Source: Hyphomicrobiaceae bacterium (GTDB lineage: Bacteria; Pseudomonadota; Alphaproteobacteria; Rhizobiales; Hyphomicrobiaceae). From it: 64,000 nucleotides of DNA. The stretch covers positions 48,501 to 112,500 of the forward strand of contig JAKFWF010000039.1 in assembly GCA_021730785.1 (NCBI GenBank). Reading direction: 5' to 3'. Both the position numbers and the translations under genes were made by a program. Positions 29,358 to 38,564 of the stretch are shown in pieces (the first letter of the stretch is position 1; every line of letters begins with the position of its first letter). The notes beneath the pieces were generated by a model, which was not told the DNA's origin, ran no database searches, and saw only the letters and a program-made list of their open reading frames with translations.

Positions 29358-30203
29358 TCACTGCGACCGGCCATCGAGCTTGGTGGCCATGATCGCGATC
29401 GTCTTGGCATAGACCTCGGCCTTGTTCCACTCCTGGATCACCGCATAGTTGGCGGAGCCCGGCTGCCAGGGCTGGCCGGTCTGCCAGCCCTTCTGCTTGA
29501 AGTAGTTGGCCGTCGACGCCAGCATATCCGGCATGCTGCGGATCAGGTCCTTGCGGCCGTCGCCGTCGAAGTCGACCGAGTATTTCACGTAAGACGAAGG
29601 CAGGAACTGCATGGGCCCGATCTCGCCGGCCCAGCCGCCGCGCAACTGGTCGGGCGACATGTCGCGGCGGTCGATGATGCGCAGCGCGTTGATCAATTCG
29701 TTCTGGAAGAACTCGGACCGCCGGCAGTCGTAGGCCAGCGTCGCCAGAGAATTGACGATCGACTTGCCGCCGTTGCCATCGGCGCCATAGTTGGTTTCGA
29801 GACCCCAGATCGACACCAGAATCGAGCCCGGCACGCCGAAGCGCTTCTCGATGCTCGAGATCAGCGCCGCATTGTTCTGCAGCTGACGCTGGCCCCGGTT
29901 GATCAGCGATTTCGACACGCGCTTGGCATAGAATTCGTCGAATGACAGCTTGAACGAGCGTTGCGAGCGGTCGAGGCGGATGATGTTGCCATCGTAGGAA
30001 ATGCTGGCGAGCGCAGAATTGGCCGTCGCAGCCGAGATGCCCTGGCTGATCGCCTTGGCGCGCATCTGCGGCACCCACGCCTCGAACCCGGTCGCGTCAC
30101 TGCTGCAGGTCTGCGCAATTGCCGCGCCAAGTGGCGTCAGCGCCAGGAGGGCTGCTGCAAAAATCGCGGTCAGGCAACGACTGCACGGCACAAGCTTCAT
30201 CAT
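29358..30203 (-). CDS. Lytic murein transglycosylase B family (MltB-like)
   Basis: A 281-residue periplasmic enzyme that cleaves peptidoglycan glycan strands to 1,6-anhydromuropeptides. The signal peptide spans about residues 1-30 (LTAIFAAALLALTPLGAAIA). The catalytic Glu is in IWGLETNYGADGNG, and GGWAGEIGPMQFLPSSYVKY is the second family signature. Alphaproteobacterial members of this family have this length and lack a lipobox, which is also absent here. The start at 30203 (MetMet) gives a proper signal peptide; the 21 earlier codons do not. Confidence 0.9.
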   Translation of the reverse strand: MMKLVPCSRCLTAIFAAALLALTPLGAAIAQTCSSDATGFEAWVPQMRAKAISQGISAATANSALASISYDGNIIRLDRSQRSFKLSFDEFYAKRVSKSLINRGQRQLQNNAALISSIEKRFGVPGSILVSIWGLETNYGADGNGGKSIVNSLATLAYDCRRSEFFQNELINALRIIDRRDMSPDQLRGGWAGEIGPMQFLPSSYVKYSVDFDGDGRKDLIRSMPDMLASTANYFKQKGWQTGQPWQPGSANYAVIQEWNKAEVYAKTIAIMATKLDGRSQ

Positions 30204-30386
30204 CGGTTCGGTCCAACTCATCAAATCACTGACGTCAACACGGCAGACAATTGTATCTGCACACACAGCTGCTCGTATATCGCGCGCCGCATCTTGTCAC
30301 GCATGCACCACGATCTGTCGCGACCAGTGCGCCAGCGTAGCGCAGGACTTGGGCAAAATTTGCAGGGTGTGATAGGGCTGTCGGCC

Positions 30387-31049
30387 ATGAATCGCAAACG
30401 CGTTGGAATCCTGATTTCGGGCCGTGGCTCGAATATGATGTCGCTGATCGCGGCCTGCGAGCGGCCGGACTTTCCAGCCGAGATCGCCGTCGTCGTGTCG
30501 AACCGGCCCGAGGCGGAAGGCCTCGAACGCGCGCACGCAGCCGGCATCAAGACGATGGCGATCGACCACAAACAGTTTGCTTCCCGTGTGCCCTTCGAGA
30601 TGAAGCTGCACCAGGCCCTGCTCGACCACGGGGTCGAGCTGATCTGCAATGCCGGTTTCATGCGCATGTTGACGGGCGGTTTCGTAGACCGTTGGCGCGA
30701 CCGGCAGTTGAACGTCCACCCTTCGCTGCTGCCGGCGTTGCCGGGCCTCGACACGCATGCTCGCGCCATCGACCAGGGGCTGCTGATCCACGGCTGCACC
30801 GTGCATTTCATGCGGCTGGAAATGGATACCGGCCCGATTGTCGCCCAGGCGGCGATCAGCGTGCTGCCGACTGACACCGCGGAGACGCTCGCCGCCCGCG
30901 TGCTGGAGCAGGAGCACCTGATCTATCCGCATGCGCTGTGGCTCGTCGCCGGCGGCCATGTGCGGATCGAGCATGAGCGGGCGATCATCGCGAGCCCGGT
31001 TAACCATGGTCCGGCCCTGATCTCGCCGCCGCTGCGCGCCCTGCGATAA
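30387..31049 (+). CDS. purN: Phosphoribosylglycinamide formyltransferase
   Basis: A 220-residue PurN that transfers a formyl group from 10-formyltetrahydrofolate to GAR in purine synthesis. The glycine-rich GILISGRGSNMMSLI opens the Rossmann-like fold. The catalytic triad is in LNVHPSLLPALPG (Asn and His) and MDTGPIVAQA (Asp). The ATG at 30387 is the first in-frame start giving the family's usual N-terminus. In many Alphaproteobacteria purN follows purM and lies near hdaA; here purM is absent and mltB intervenes, suggesting local rearrangement. Confidence 0.93.
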   Translation: MNRKRVGILISGRGSNMMSLIAACERPDFPAEIAVVVSNRPEAEGLERAHAAGIKTMAIDHKQFASRVPFEMKLHQALLDHGVELICNAGFMRMLTGGFVDRWRDRQLNVHPSLLPALPGLDTHARAIDQGLLIHGCTVHFMRLEMDTGPIVAQAAISVLPTDTAETLAARVLEQEHLIYPHALWLVAGGHVRIEHERAIIASPVNHGPALISPPLRALR

Positions 31050-31136
31050 GCAACCGCCTGTGGCCGCCTGTCACGTCCCTCCGGGCAATTGAATGCTATA
31101 ACGCACGAGTGTCTTTCGCGAGGTACCGTTCACGCC

Positions 31137-32498
31137 ATGACCGTCGCAGTCGCTGCCCCCGCCCATACCGACCGGTTGGGCGATGAGAATTCGATCTGGT
31201 TCAAGCTGACGCCGCTGATGAAGGGCGGCGCCAACCCCATGCTCACCCTCATGCAGATGGGCGAGCGCTATGGCGGCGTCATCCCGGTCAACATGGGCGG
31301 CCAGCGCGTTGTTTTGCTGACGGCGCCGGAGCATTTCAAGCGCGTGCTGGTGACGAAGGTCGATGACTACATCAAATACTTCGATGGCCTGAAGCCGATC
31401 TTCGGCAAGAGCATGATCACCCATGACGGCGTGCTCTGGCAGAAGATCCGCATGCCGCAGCAGGCAGCCTTCCACCCGGATATGTTCGCCGAATACATCC
31501 CCTATTTCCTGGCCGCGATCGACAGCAAGATGGCGCTGTGGACCGATCTCGCGGCCAAGGGCGAGCCGTTCGAAATGGTCGAGCAGACCTGGACGCTCGC
31601 CGCCGACATGATCTGCAAGGCGCTGTTCGACCGCGACATGCCATTCAACCCGCACTTCGTGTTCAAGTGCGTGAAGGCCTACACCGACGTGATGAACCAC
31701 AAGTCGATCCGCCTGAAGAAGGTGGCCGGCGAGGAGTTCGAGATCACCGAGGAGGACGCGGCAAAGGCCATGGAAGTGTGGGCCGGCGTGCCGCCCGAGG
31801 TGTTTGCTGCCGACCCGCGCGAAATGCGTGAGCGCACGCTGTTGAAGATGATCGAAGCGGTGGTCGCCGATCCCAACGTGCCGGAGTTCGACCAGCAACA
31901 GGCGATCGACGAGTTGAAGCAGTATCTGTGGGCCGGCACCGAGACCACGGCGCTGACGCTGGCCTGGGCCATGTACCTGACTTCGAAGCACCCGGAGGCG
32001 GCCGACCGCATTCGTGCGGAAGGCGAGCAGGTTTATGGCGATCGCGCGCCGACGGCCGCCGACTATTCCGCGCTCGCCTATACGCGCGCCGTCGTGCAGG
32101 AGACCATGCGGCTTTACCCGCCGATCTGGGGCCTGATCCGGACGGCGTCAAAGCCGGATGAGATCGACGGCAAGGAGATCAAGGTCGGTGACCGCATCGT
32201 GATGTTCGCCTACGGCGTGCATCACAATCCCAAATACTGGGACGAGCCGGAGGAATTCCGGCCCGAGCGCTTTATCGGCAACCAGAAGCGCGTGCCCTAC
32301 ACCTACCTGCCGTTCGGCGGGGGCAAGCGCAGCTGCATTGGCGGCGCCATGAGCCAGGTGGAGAATACGCTGGCGCTGTCGATTCTGCTGCGCAAGTTCC
32401 AGCCCGAGTACGTCGGCGTCGAGCCGCCCGGCATCACCGCCACCGTGACACTGACCCCCAAGGGCGGCCTGATGTTCAAGGTGCACAAGCGGGGGTGA
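31137..32498 (+). CDS. Cytochrome P450
   Basis: A 453-residue soluble P450. The I-helix oxygen-activation motif is YLWAGTETTALTLAW, the K-helix ExxR is in VVQETMRLYPPIWG, the PERF-like segment is RPERFIG, and the haem-binding loop is PFGGGKRSCIGGAM with the axial Cys. The sequence resembles bacterial CYP4-like/long-chain or terpene-oxidising P450s rather than CYP101. No ferredoxin or reductase gene is adjacent, so electron donors are encoded elsewhere. The substrate is unknown. The start at 31137 gives a natural N-terminus. A palindromic repeat begins 18 bp after the stop. Confidence 0.92.
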   Translation: MTVAVAAPAHTDRLGDENSIWFKLTPLMKGGANPMLTLMQMGERYGGVIPVNMGGQRVVLLTAPEHFKRVLVTKVDDYIKYFDGLKPIFGKSMITHDGVLWQKIRMPQQAAFHPDMFAEYIPYFLAAIDSKMALWTDLAAKGEPFEMVEQTWTLAADMICKALFDRDMPFNPHFVFKCVKAYTDVMNHKSIRLKKVAGEEFEITEEDAAKAMEVWAGVPPEVFAADPREMRERTLLKMIEAVVADPNVPEFDQQQAIDELKQYLWAGTETTALTLAWAMYLTSKHPEAADRIRAEGEQVYGDRAPTAADYSALAYTRAVVQETMRLYPPIWGLIRTASKPDEIDGKEIKVGDRIVMFAYGVHHNPKYWDEPEEFRPERFIGNQKRVPYTYLPFGGGKRSCIGGAMSQVENTLALSILLRKFQPEYVGVEPPGITATVTLTPKGGLMFKVHKRG

Positions 32499-32515
32499 GT
32501 CGCGCCGCGCGAATT

Positions 32516-32570
32516 GAGCGAGTTTAGCAATGTATGCAGGTTTTCAGATAAACTCGCTAAACTCGCTCAC
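32516..32570. repeat. Palindromic repeat at 3' end of AAA ATPase gene (copy A)
   Basis: Perfect 13-base arms GAGCGAGTTTAGC (32516-32528) and GCTAAACTCGCTC (32556-32568) enclose a loop with TGTATGCAGGTTTTCA. The ATPase stop codon (32567-32569) lies in the right arm. Copy B at 33781-33848 shares the blocks GTTTAGC, TGTATGC, AGGTTTTCA and AAACTCGCTAAACTC in the same order, so the two are direct repeats flanking the ATPase gene. Confidence 0.85.
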
Positions 32571-33775
32571 TTTGCCGGGCGGAACGCTGGCGGCGATTTG
32601 AACTTCGGAATCTGCCGCTTCAGGAATTCGTCGAACAGCGGCACCGTGAAGGCCGTGTCGCCGTACGCCGGGCTGTAGATCATGCCTTTTCGGATCAGAC
32701 TGTTGCGGGTCGGCGCGACGCTCTGGACGCTGACCTCGAGGATTTCTGCCACGTCGCCGGACCGATGCGGGCCTGCGCCCAATTCAGCCATGGCGCGCAT
32801 ATAGTTCTTCTCGGCCGGTGTCAGACGATCGAAGCGCACGCGGAAAAAACTCTCGTCCAGTGACCTCAGAACATCCGGCTTGGCCGCCTCGACATCCTTC
32901 ACCCGGATCGGCGACCGCGGTGCCGCGTTCCAGGATTGATAGCCCCAGACCTGCAGGAAGTAGGGATAGCCCTTGGTCTCGGTCATGATCGCCGTTGCTG
33001 CCGCCTTGGCAATCCGTTCGCCTTCCTTGGTGACCGGCTCGACGATGGCGGTCATCGCATCCTCCGCCGACAACGGCCCGATCGTCGGAAAATCGAACAG
33101 CCGCTCGGCGTAGGACTTCGACTTGCCCATCTGACCGACGAGTTGTGGCAGACCGGCGCCGATCAGCACCAGCGGCAATCCTTTCTGGTTGACCTTGTGA
33201 ATCGACATGATCAGCGCGCTGAGCTCGATCTGGCTCAGATACTGCAGCTCGTCGATCAGCAGCAGGACGACCGTCTTGCGCGCCTTGGCGGCTTCGCCGA
33301 TGGCGGTGAACAGCTCCGGCAGGTCGCTTTCGAGATCGCCGCTGTCGCCGACGCCCTTCTCGGCGTCGATGCCAAGGCCGATCTCGAACTCGCCGACCTT
33401 GACCTTCACCGACTTCGCAAAGCTCTTCAGGATGCGAAGACCACGCTTGACCTTGTCGTTCACTGATCCCAGCGCATCGAGCTGCAACAGCAGCTGACGC
33501 AGCGGGTGCAGCAGCAGACCGGCGAGCTTCTTGTCCTCGTGCGCCTCGACAAGAATAGTGCGGAACCGCATTTCATCGGCCATCTGAGCGATGCGATTGA
33601 GCAGCACCGTCTTGCCGACGCCGCGCAAACCGATCAGCATAAAGCTGCGGGCGCTGCGGCCCTGTTCGGCACGCGCGAGCGTCAGGTGCGCCTGCTCCAG
33701 AATTTGCCCGCGCCCTGCGAGTTCCGGCGGCTGGGTGCCGGCGCCCGGCGCGAAGGGATTGCGAACCTCGTCCAT
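32567..33775 (-). CDS. Repeat-flanked AAA ATPase with C-terminal winged-helix-like domain
   Basis: A 402-residue P-loop ATPase (AAA_16/Orc1-Cdc6-like). Walker A is GLRGVGKT (49-56), and Walker B is VVLLLIDELQYL with Asp175-Glu176. A sensor-1-like segment is LPLVLIGAGLPQL. The region from about 320 (FDRLTPAEKNYMRAMAELG, then SGDVAEILEVSVQSVAPTRN) looks like a winged helix for DNA binding. It follows the mttB paralogue by 70 bp on the same strand. Direct copies of a palindromic repeat abut both ends and overlap its own stop codon and the mttB stop codon. Such solitary ATPases occur widely and have no assigned role. The bracketed arrangement suggests a mobile or self-regulated cassette. Confidence 0.8.
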   Translation of the reverse strand: MDEVRNPFAPGAGTQPPELAGRGQILEQAHLTLARAEQGRSARSFMLIGLRGVGKTVLLNRIAQMADEMRFRTILVEAHEDKKLAGLLLHPLRQLLLQLDALGSVNDKVKRGLRILKSFAKSVKVKVGEFEIGLGIDAEKGVGDSGDLESDLPELFTAIGEAAKARKTVVLLLIDELQYLSQIELSALIMSIHKVNQKGLPLVLIGAGLPQLVGQMGKSKSYAERLFDFPTIGPLSAEDAMTAIVEPVTKEGERIAKAAATAIMTETKGYPYFLQVWGYQSWNAAPRSPIRVKDVEAAKPDVLRSLDESFFRVRFDRLTPAEKNYMRAMAELGAGPHRSGDVAEILEVSVQSVAPTRNSLIRKGMIYSPAYGDTAFTVPLFDEFLKRQIPKFKSPPAFRPAK

Positions 33776-33780
33776 AGCAA

Positions 33781-33848
33781 GTGAGTTTAAGTGAGTTTAG
33801 CGTTGTATGCAAGGTTTTCACTAAACTCGCTAAACTCACTATAACTCA
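33781..33848. repeat. Palindromic repeat upstream of AAA ATPase gene (copy B)
   Basis: GTGAGTTTAGCG (33791-33802) and CGCTAAACTCAC (33828-33839) form perfect 12-base arms around a loop with TGTATGCAAGGTTTTCA. An extra GTGAGTTTAA half-unit precedes it and TATAACTCAC follows it. The right edge contains the mttB stop codon (33846-33848), and the left edge is 5 bp before the ATPase start codon, so any promoter for the ATPase must lie in or beyond this element. Confidence 0.85.
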
Positions 33849-35390
33849 CGCCAGTCCGCGCTCCCCGATCTCACTCCGGCGCCGGGCGATGTAGGCTTCC
33901 ATCTCCTCGGCGCGCGCAGGGTCGATCGGCGGTTGCTGGTAGTTCTCCAGCAGGCGTTTCCACATCAGATGCGCACGCTGCGTCGTGTCGGGGCTGCCAC
34001 CTTCGACCCAGGTTTGGAACGGCCTGATATCCGACACCATGGGCCGGTGGAAGGCATGTTCGAACCGCGACATGGTGTGCGACGAACCGAAGTAGTGGCC
34101 GCCGGGCGGTACCTCGGCGATGGCGTCGAACGCCAAAGCTTCGTCGCTCACATCGAGCGGCGTCATCCAGCCCTTCATGGTCTCGATCATCTCGGCATCG
34201 ATCACGACCTTTTCGTAGGACGCGACGAGGCCACCTTCGAGCCAGCCGGTGGCGTGGTGGATCCAGTTGCCGTGGCTCATGATGCACGCCCACAGCGACA
34301 TGGCGCTCTCGTAGGTCGCTTGGGCATCGACCGCGTTCGACGAGTTCACGTTGCTCGCCCGATAGGGCAGCTTGTAGCGCCGCGCGATCTGGCCGCCGAT
34401 GATGGTGGCGCGCACATACTCCGGCGTGCCGAAGGCTGGCGCTCCCGTCTTCATGTCGACGTTCGACGTGAACCCGCCGAAGATCATCGGACAGCCGGGC
34501 CTGACCATTTGCACGAAGGCGAGTACGCCCAGAGCTTCCGCCGACTGCAAGGCGAGCGCGCCCGCGATCGTGATCGGGCTCATGGCACCGGCCAGCGTGA
34601 ACGGCGTGACGCACACCACCTGCCCGTTCTCCGCCATCTCCATCAGGCCGGACAGCAGCTCCTTGTCGACGCGGCGCGGTGAGTTGGTATTGATGATGGT
34701 TGAGATCGATGGCTCGCGCTGGATATCTTCAAGCGACACACCGCGGGCGATGCGGGCGAGTTCGAGGGCATCCTTGATCCGGTCGCGGCCGATGGCGCTG
34801 CCACCCCACACGCGGTCGGAATAGAGGATCTGCGCCCGGTGCTGGTCGAGATGGCGCGTCGGCACGGGCAGGTCCTGGGCCGCGACGATGGTGCCGCCCG
34901 ACGTGTGCAAGGTGTTCAACGACTGGTGCAGCTTGATCAGCTCCACCTGGTCGCGGAATGAGCCGGGCCGCCGGCCACGTTCAAGGTCCGACGCGTTTGG
35001 GGTGCCGCCGACGGGGCCGAAATTGATGTAATTGCCGCCAACCACGAGGTTGCGCTCGGGATTGCGGGCATACATTTTGAACTCTTGGGGCGCCTTGGCG
35101 ATCATGGTCTTGACCAGGGCGCGGTCCATTTTCACGAGCCCAGTCGCGTGGTCGACCTTGGCGCCGTTGGCCTCCAAGATGCGGCAGGCCTCCTCGCTCA
35201 TGAACTCGAGGCCTAGTTCTTCGAGCACCCGGAATGCCGTGTTCTCGATGCGCGTCATGCCCTCCTCGTCGAGCAGTTCGAGCGGCGGCAGCGGGTTGCG
35301 CACGAGGCTCCAGGGCGGCTGGGGCACGGCGGCGTTGGCCTCGGCCTTGCGGCGGGCGCGGCGTTCGGGGGCGTTACGCTCAGTTGCCAT
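33846..35390 (-). CDS. MttB-family (trimethylamine/betaine) corrinoid methyltransferase-like protein, paralogue 1
   Basis: A 514-residue protein of the trimethylamine methyltransferase superfamily (PF06253). Conserved stretches include [59 protein letters not shown] and [10 protein letters not shown]. No in-frame TAG codon occurs, so it is the non-pyrrolysine type, whose known members (MtgB, MtpB, MtcB, MtyB) demethylate quaternary amines such as glycine betaine, proline betaine, carnitine or butyrobetaine to a corrinoid protein. No corrinoid protein or RamA gene is in the window. The start at 35390 is divergent from argJ. A paralogue lies at 51254-52825. Confidence 0.85.
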   Translation of the reverse strand: MATERNAPERRARRKAEANAAVPQPPWSLVRNPLPPLELLDEEGMTRIENTAFRVLEELGLEFMSEEACRILEANGAKVDHATGLVKMDRALVKTMIAKAPQEFKMYARNPERNLVVGGNYINFGPVGGTPNASDLERGRRPGSFRDQVELIKLHQSLNTLHTSGGTIVAAQDLPVPTRHLDQHRAQILYSDRVWGGSAIGRDRIKDALELARIARGVSLEDIQREPSISTIINTNSPRRVDKELLSGLMEMAENGQVVCVTPFTLAGAMSPITIAGALALQSAEALGVLAFVQMVRPGCPMIFGGFTSNVDMKTGAPAFGTPEYVRATIIGGQIARRYKLPYRASNVNSSNAVDAQATYESAMSLWACIMSHGNWIHHATGWLEGGLVASYEKVVIDAEMIETMKGWMTPLDVSDEALAFDAIAEVPPGGHYFGSSHTMSRFEHAFHRPMVSDIRPFQTWVEGGSPDTTQRAHLMWKRLLENYQQPPIDPARAEEMEAYIARRRSEIGERGLA

Positions 35391-35482
35391 GCGTGATCTC
35401 CTCGGTCGATCTTCGAACAAGTCATACCGCGAGGACGGGCGCTGGTGTATGGAATTGCGCGACATCTTACAGGAGGTCTCCG

Positions 35483-36730
35483 ATGGCCAAGGCCGCCAAG
35501 TTATCGCCGTTCGCGCCCAAATCGGTACCCTCGGTGCCCGTGATCGAGGGCGTGCGCTTTGCCACCGCCGAGGCCGGCATTCGCTATAAGGGCCGCATCG
35601 ACCTGCTGCTCGCCGTGTTCGACGAGGGGACGGTGGCAGCCGGCGTCACGACCCGGTCGAAAACCTGCTCGGCGGCCGTTCTGTGGTGCCGCGAAGCGCT
35701 GAAATCCGGCCGTGCCCGTGCGCTCGTCGTCAACTCCGGCAACGCCAACACCTTCACCGGAAAGAAGGGTTCAGATGCCGTCCGCATGACGGTCGAGGCC
35801 GCCGCCAAGGCGGTCGGCGCCACTCCGCATGATATCTACGTATCGAGCACGGGTGTGATCGGCGAGCCCATGGATGCAGCCAAGTTCACACACTTGCTGG
35901 ACGGCATGGCGAAGTCGGCCAAGCCTGACGGCTGGGACAGTGCCGCCCGCGCCATCATGACGACGGACACCTACCCGAAGCTCGTCACCCGCACGGTGCC
36001 GATCGGTGGCACCGACGTCACCGTCACCGGCTTCTGCAAGGGTGCCGGCATGATCGCACCCGACATGGCGACCATGCTCGGCTACATCTTCACCGATGCG
36101 GCAATCACTCAGCCGCTGCTGCAACGCCTCGTCTCGGCGATTGCCGACCAGACCTTCAACTGCATCACCGTCGATGGTGACACCTCGACCAGCGACACGG
36201 TGCTGGCGTTTGCCACCGGTGCGGCTGCCAAGCGCGGTGCACCGCTGATCTCCGACATGGCAGACGCTGCCTGCGGAACCTTCGTCGGGGCCTTGCGGGC
36301 CGTGATGCACGAGTTGGCGATCATGATCGCCAAGGACGGGGAGGGGCTGACCAAGTTCGTCACATTCCAGGTCTGGGGCGCGGAAAACGACCGCGCGGCG
36401 CGCCGGATCGCATTTTCCTGTGCCAACTCGCCGATCCTGAAGACGGCGATTGCCGGCGAGGATCCGAACTGGGGTCGCGTGGTCATGGCTGTCGGCAAGT
36501 CCGGCGAACTGGCCGACCGCGATAAGCTGTCGATCTGGTTTGGCCCGCACATCGTTGCGCGCGAAGGCGAACGGGCGGCCGAGTACGACGAAAAGACTGT
36601 CGCGGCCTACATGAAAAACACCGACATCGTCATCCGCATGGACGTTGGAATCGGCGGCGGCGCAGCGACGGTCTGGACCTGCGACCTCACCCACGACTAC
36701 GTCACGATCAACTCCGATTACCGCAGTTGA
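35483..36730 (+). CDS. argJ: Bifunctional glutamate N-acetyltransferase / amino-acid acetyltransferase
   Basis: A 415-residue ArgJ that transfers the acetyl group of N-acetylornithine to glutamate and may also use acetyl-CoA, in arginine synthesis. [16 protein letters not shown] and [13 protein letters not shown] are in the alpha part. The self-cleavage nucleophile Thr is in the family segment [35 protein letters not shown] and [11 protein letters not shown] follow in the beta part. AGGAGG lies 6 bases before the ATG at 35483. The divergent region to mttB is under 100 bp. Confidence 0.95.
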   Translation: MAKAAKLSPFAPKSVPSVPVIEGVRFATAEAGIRYKGRIDLLLAVFDEGTVAAGVTTRSKTCSAAVLWCREALKSGRARALVVNSGNANTFTGKKGSDAVRMTVEAAAKAVGATPHDIYVSSTGVIGEPMDAAKFTHLLDGMAKSAKPDGWDSAARAIMTTDTYPKLVTRTVPIGGTDVTVTGFCKGAGMIAPDMATMLGYIFTDAAITQPLLQRLVSAIADQTFNCITVDGDTSTSDTVLAFATGAAAKRGAPLISDMADAACGTFVGALRAVMHELAIMIAKDGEGLTKFVTFQVWGAENDRAARRIAFSCANSPILKTAIAGEDPNWGRVVMAVGKSGELADRDKLSIWFGPHIVAREGERAAEYDEKTVAAYMKNTDIVIRMDVGIGGGAATVWTCDLTHDYVTINSDYRS

Positions 36731-37060
36731 GGTGACGGTTCGTGAAGCGGAGGTCGATTTAGAAAATTACGGGCGACATGCGCTCCACCTACACTCGGTT
36801 TCCCGGAATTTGGCGTGCCCCCTTGCACGACAAATATCCGGGATCCTCACCCGATCGACTGCGGCACGAGTCCGTCCAAGCCTGCAAATGGTCAAGATCC
36901 CGGATATTTGCCCCGCGAAGGCGCGGGACAAATTCCGGGAAACCATGTGGAGGGTATGAGTGTTTCGACCGCAATCGGGGTGCAGTCTAGTCAATCTTCC
37001 GACAGTCTCACCCACCTCATGCGCCGGTTCGCGCGGCAACGCAGTGAACCACTGCATTCA
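36731..37060. other. Intergenic region holding an inverted 49 bp repeat pair
   Basis: This 330 bp interval lies between convergent argJ and the HNH nuclease gene. Its centre is occupied by the two 49 bp inverted copies described separately. Apparent short open frames through it read repeat sequence and are not credible genes. Confidence 0.6.
36797..36944. repeat. BIME-like pair of inverted 49 bp repeats
   Basis: Copy 1 (36797-36845) begins GGTTTCCCGGAATTTG and ends CAAATATCCGGGATC. Copy 2 (36896-36944) is its reverse complement in layout, beginning GATCCCGGATATTTG and ending CAAATTCCGGGAAACC. Each copy is itself a near-palindrome (CCGGAATTTG against CAAATATCCGG), and 50 bp of unique sequence separates them. 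This is the arrangement of bacterial interspersed mosaic elements made from REP units. Confidence 0.8.
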
Positions 37061-37621
37061 TCATGGATCGAGTTCGGTGTCCCAGTACAGATAGTCCATC
37101 CAGCTATCGTGCAAGTAGTTGGGCGGGAACAGCCGACCGTTGCGGTGCAATTCGAACACCGTCGGCCGGTAGGGATGCTGCATCGGCCGCATGCCCGCCT
37201 TATCCGGCATGTCGCTGCCCTTGCGCAGGTTGCACGGCGAGCAGGCGGTGACGACGTTGTCCCACCGCGTCATGCCGCCCCGCGCGCGCGGCACGAGGTG
37301 GTCGAATGTCAGGTCGTGCTTGTGGCCGCAGTACTGGCATGTGAAGCGGTCGCGCAGAAACACGTTGAACCGGGTGAAGGCCGGGTAAAGCGCCGGCTTC
37401 ACGTAGGTTTTCAACGACACCACGCTCGGCAGCCGCATCTCGAATGTGCTGCTGCGCACACAGCGCTCATATTCGGAAACGATATTGACGCGGTCGAGGA
37501 ACACGGCCTTCACCGCATCCTGCCAGCACCACAGCGACAGCGGATAGTAGCTGAGCGGCCGGAAGTCGGCGTTCAAGACCAGCGCCGGACATTGATCCGG
37601 CATCGCGGCGTGAGTGTTCAT
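37061..37621 (-). CDS. HNH endonuclease
   Basis: A 186-residue HNH nuclease of the type with a conserved N-terminal ALVLNADFRPLSYYPLSLWC domain. The zinc and catalytic core is RFTCQYCGHKHDLTFDHLVP followed by GGMTRWDNVVTACSPCNLRKG, with both CxxC pairs and the HNH residues present. Alphaproteobacteria commonly carry this chromosomal family with unknown role; it is not an intron-homing or phage-packaging type by context. The start at 37621 is preferred to 37666 because conserved sequence begins soon after it. It faces argJ across a BIME-like repeat. Confidence 0.88.
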   Translation of the reverse strand: MNTHAAMPDQCPALVLNADFRPLSYYPLSLWCWQDAVKAVFLDRVNIVSEYERCVRSSTFEMRLPSVVSLKTYVKPALYPAFTRFNVFLRDRFTCQYCGHKHDLTFDHLVPRARGGMTRWDNVVTACSPCNLRKGSDMPDKAGMRPMQHPYRPTVFELHRNGRLFPPNYLHDSWMDYLYWDTELDP

Positions 37622-37766
37622 CACGTGCAGACGTCCCGTCGGTTGCCCAACGAGTCGGTCTCGCACTTCCCGACCCGATTCTGAATACAGTGATACTAAC
37701 CGCGTATGTCCGTTCTGTGAAGGACCGATGTCGAGCCGTGGGCTTGTTGGAAGAATATCACGCGTT

Positions 37767-38432
37767 TCAGCTGGTTATGCCTTCCCGATCCTTGATCGCC
37801 TTGTAGTAGCTCCACAGCAATCTGGCGGCCACCGCGCGCCAGGGACGCCAGCGCTCGGCGATTTCGAGCAAGGTGGCGGCATTCGGGCGCTGGTCCAGGT
37901 CCAGGACGATGCGGGCAGCTTCCTGGAGCGCCAGATCGCCGGCCGCGAAGGCGTCGGCGCGGCCGAGGCATGACATGAGGAAGATATCGGCCGTCCAGGG
38001 ACCGATGCCGGAGACACGGGTCAAGGCCTCATGAACGGCGTCGTCCGGAGCATCGTCGAAGCGGTCGGCCAGCAGCCCGTCGTGGACAATCGCGTGCGAG
38101 ATCGCGCGCAAGGTGCGGATTTTTGGTCGCGACAACCCGGCGGCCCGCAAGGCTTCATCGGACGCGGCGAGAATGGTGGTCGCCTCCATCGGCCGTATCG
38201 CGTCGGCAAAGCGGCCCCAGATCGCGGTGGCGCTGGCGACCGAGACCTGCTGCGACACCACGATGCGGGCGAGGCCCTCGAGGCCGGGTTCGCGCCGCCG
38301 CAGCGGCGGATCGCCCGCCAGATCGTGCATCTGCCGGATATGGGCACATTTTCGCCGCAACGCCTTGATGCCGTCGCGTATATCGCTTTCGGTTGTGATG
38401 ATACGGGCCCTGGGCGTGGTACGCGGCGGCAT
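37767..38432 (-). CDS. alkA: DNA-3-methyladenine glycosylase II
   Basis: A 221-residue helix-hairpin-helix glycosylase that removes alkylated bases such as 3-methyladenine. The HhH element is ALTRVSGIGPWTADIFLMS, with Gly-Ile-Gly before the Trp. The catalytic Asp is in FAAGDLALQEAARI, and VVSQQVSVASATAIWGRF is the first family signature. It lacks the Ada-like or N-terminal AlkA domain of the E. coli protein, as is normal for short alphaproteobacterial members. It is divergent from the secreted hypothetical gene at 38565. Confidence 0.88.
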   Translation of the reverse strand: MPPRTTPRARIITTESDIRDGIKALRRKCAHIRQMHDLAGDPPLRRREPGLEGLARIVVSQQVSVASATAIWGRFADAIRPMEATTILAASDEALRAAGLSRPKIRTLRAISHAIVHDGLLADRFDDAPDDAVHEALTRVSGIGPWTADIFLMSCLGRADAFAAGDLALQEAARIVLDLDQRPNAATLLEIAERWRPWRAVAARLLWSYYKAIKDREGITS

Positions 38433-38564
38433 TGACCGAAACCTTGTGGAGTGTGCATGCGTATCTTCCACGAATTTCGTGTGTGCCGATATGCCCAACT
38501 GACATCGCAGAGGGGGACGGTCGGGCGGTTTGGGAAACTGTTGCAGACAGGAAGAGGGACCACG

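Noticed and set aside
36815..37684. A 289-codon plus-strand frame opposite the HNH gene
   Set aside because: It begins in the inverted repeats and is antisense to a clear HNH nuclease.
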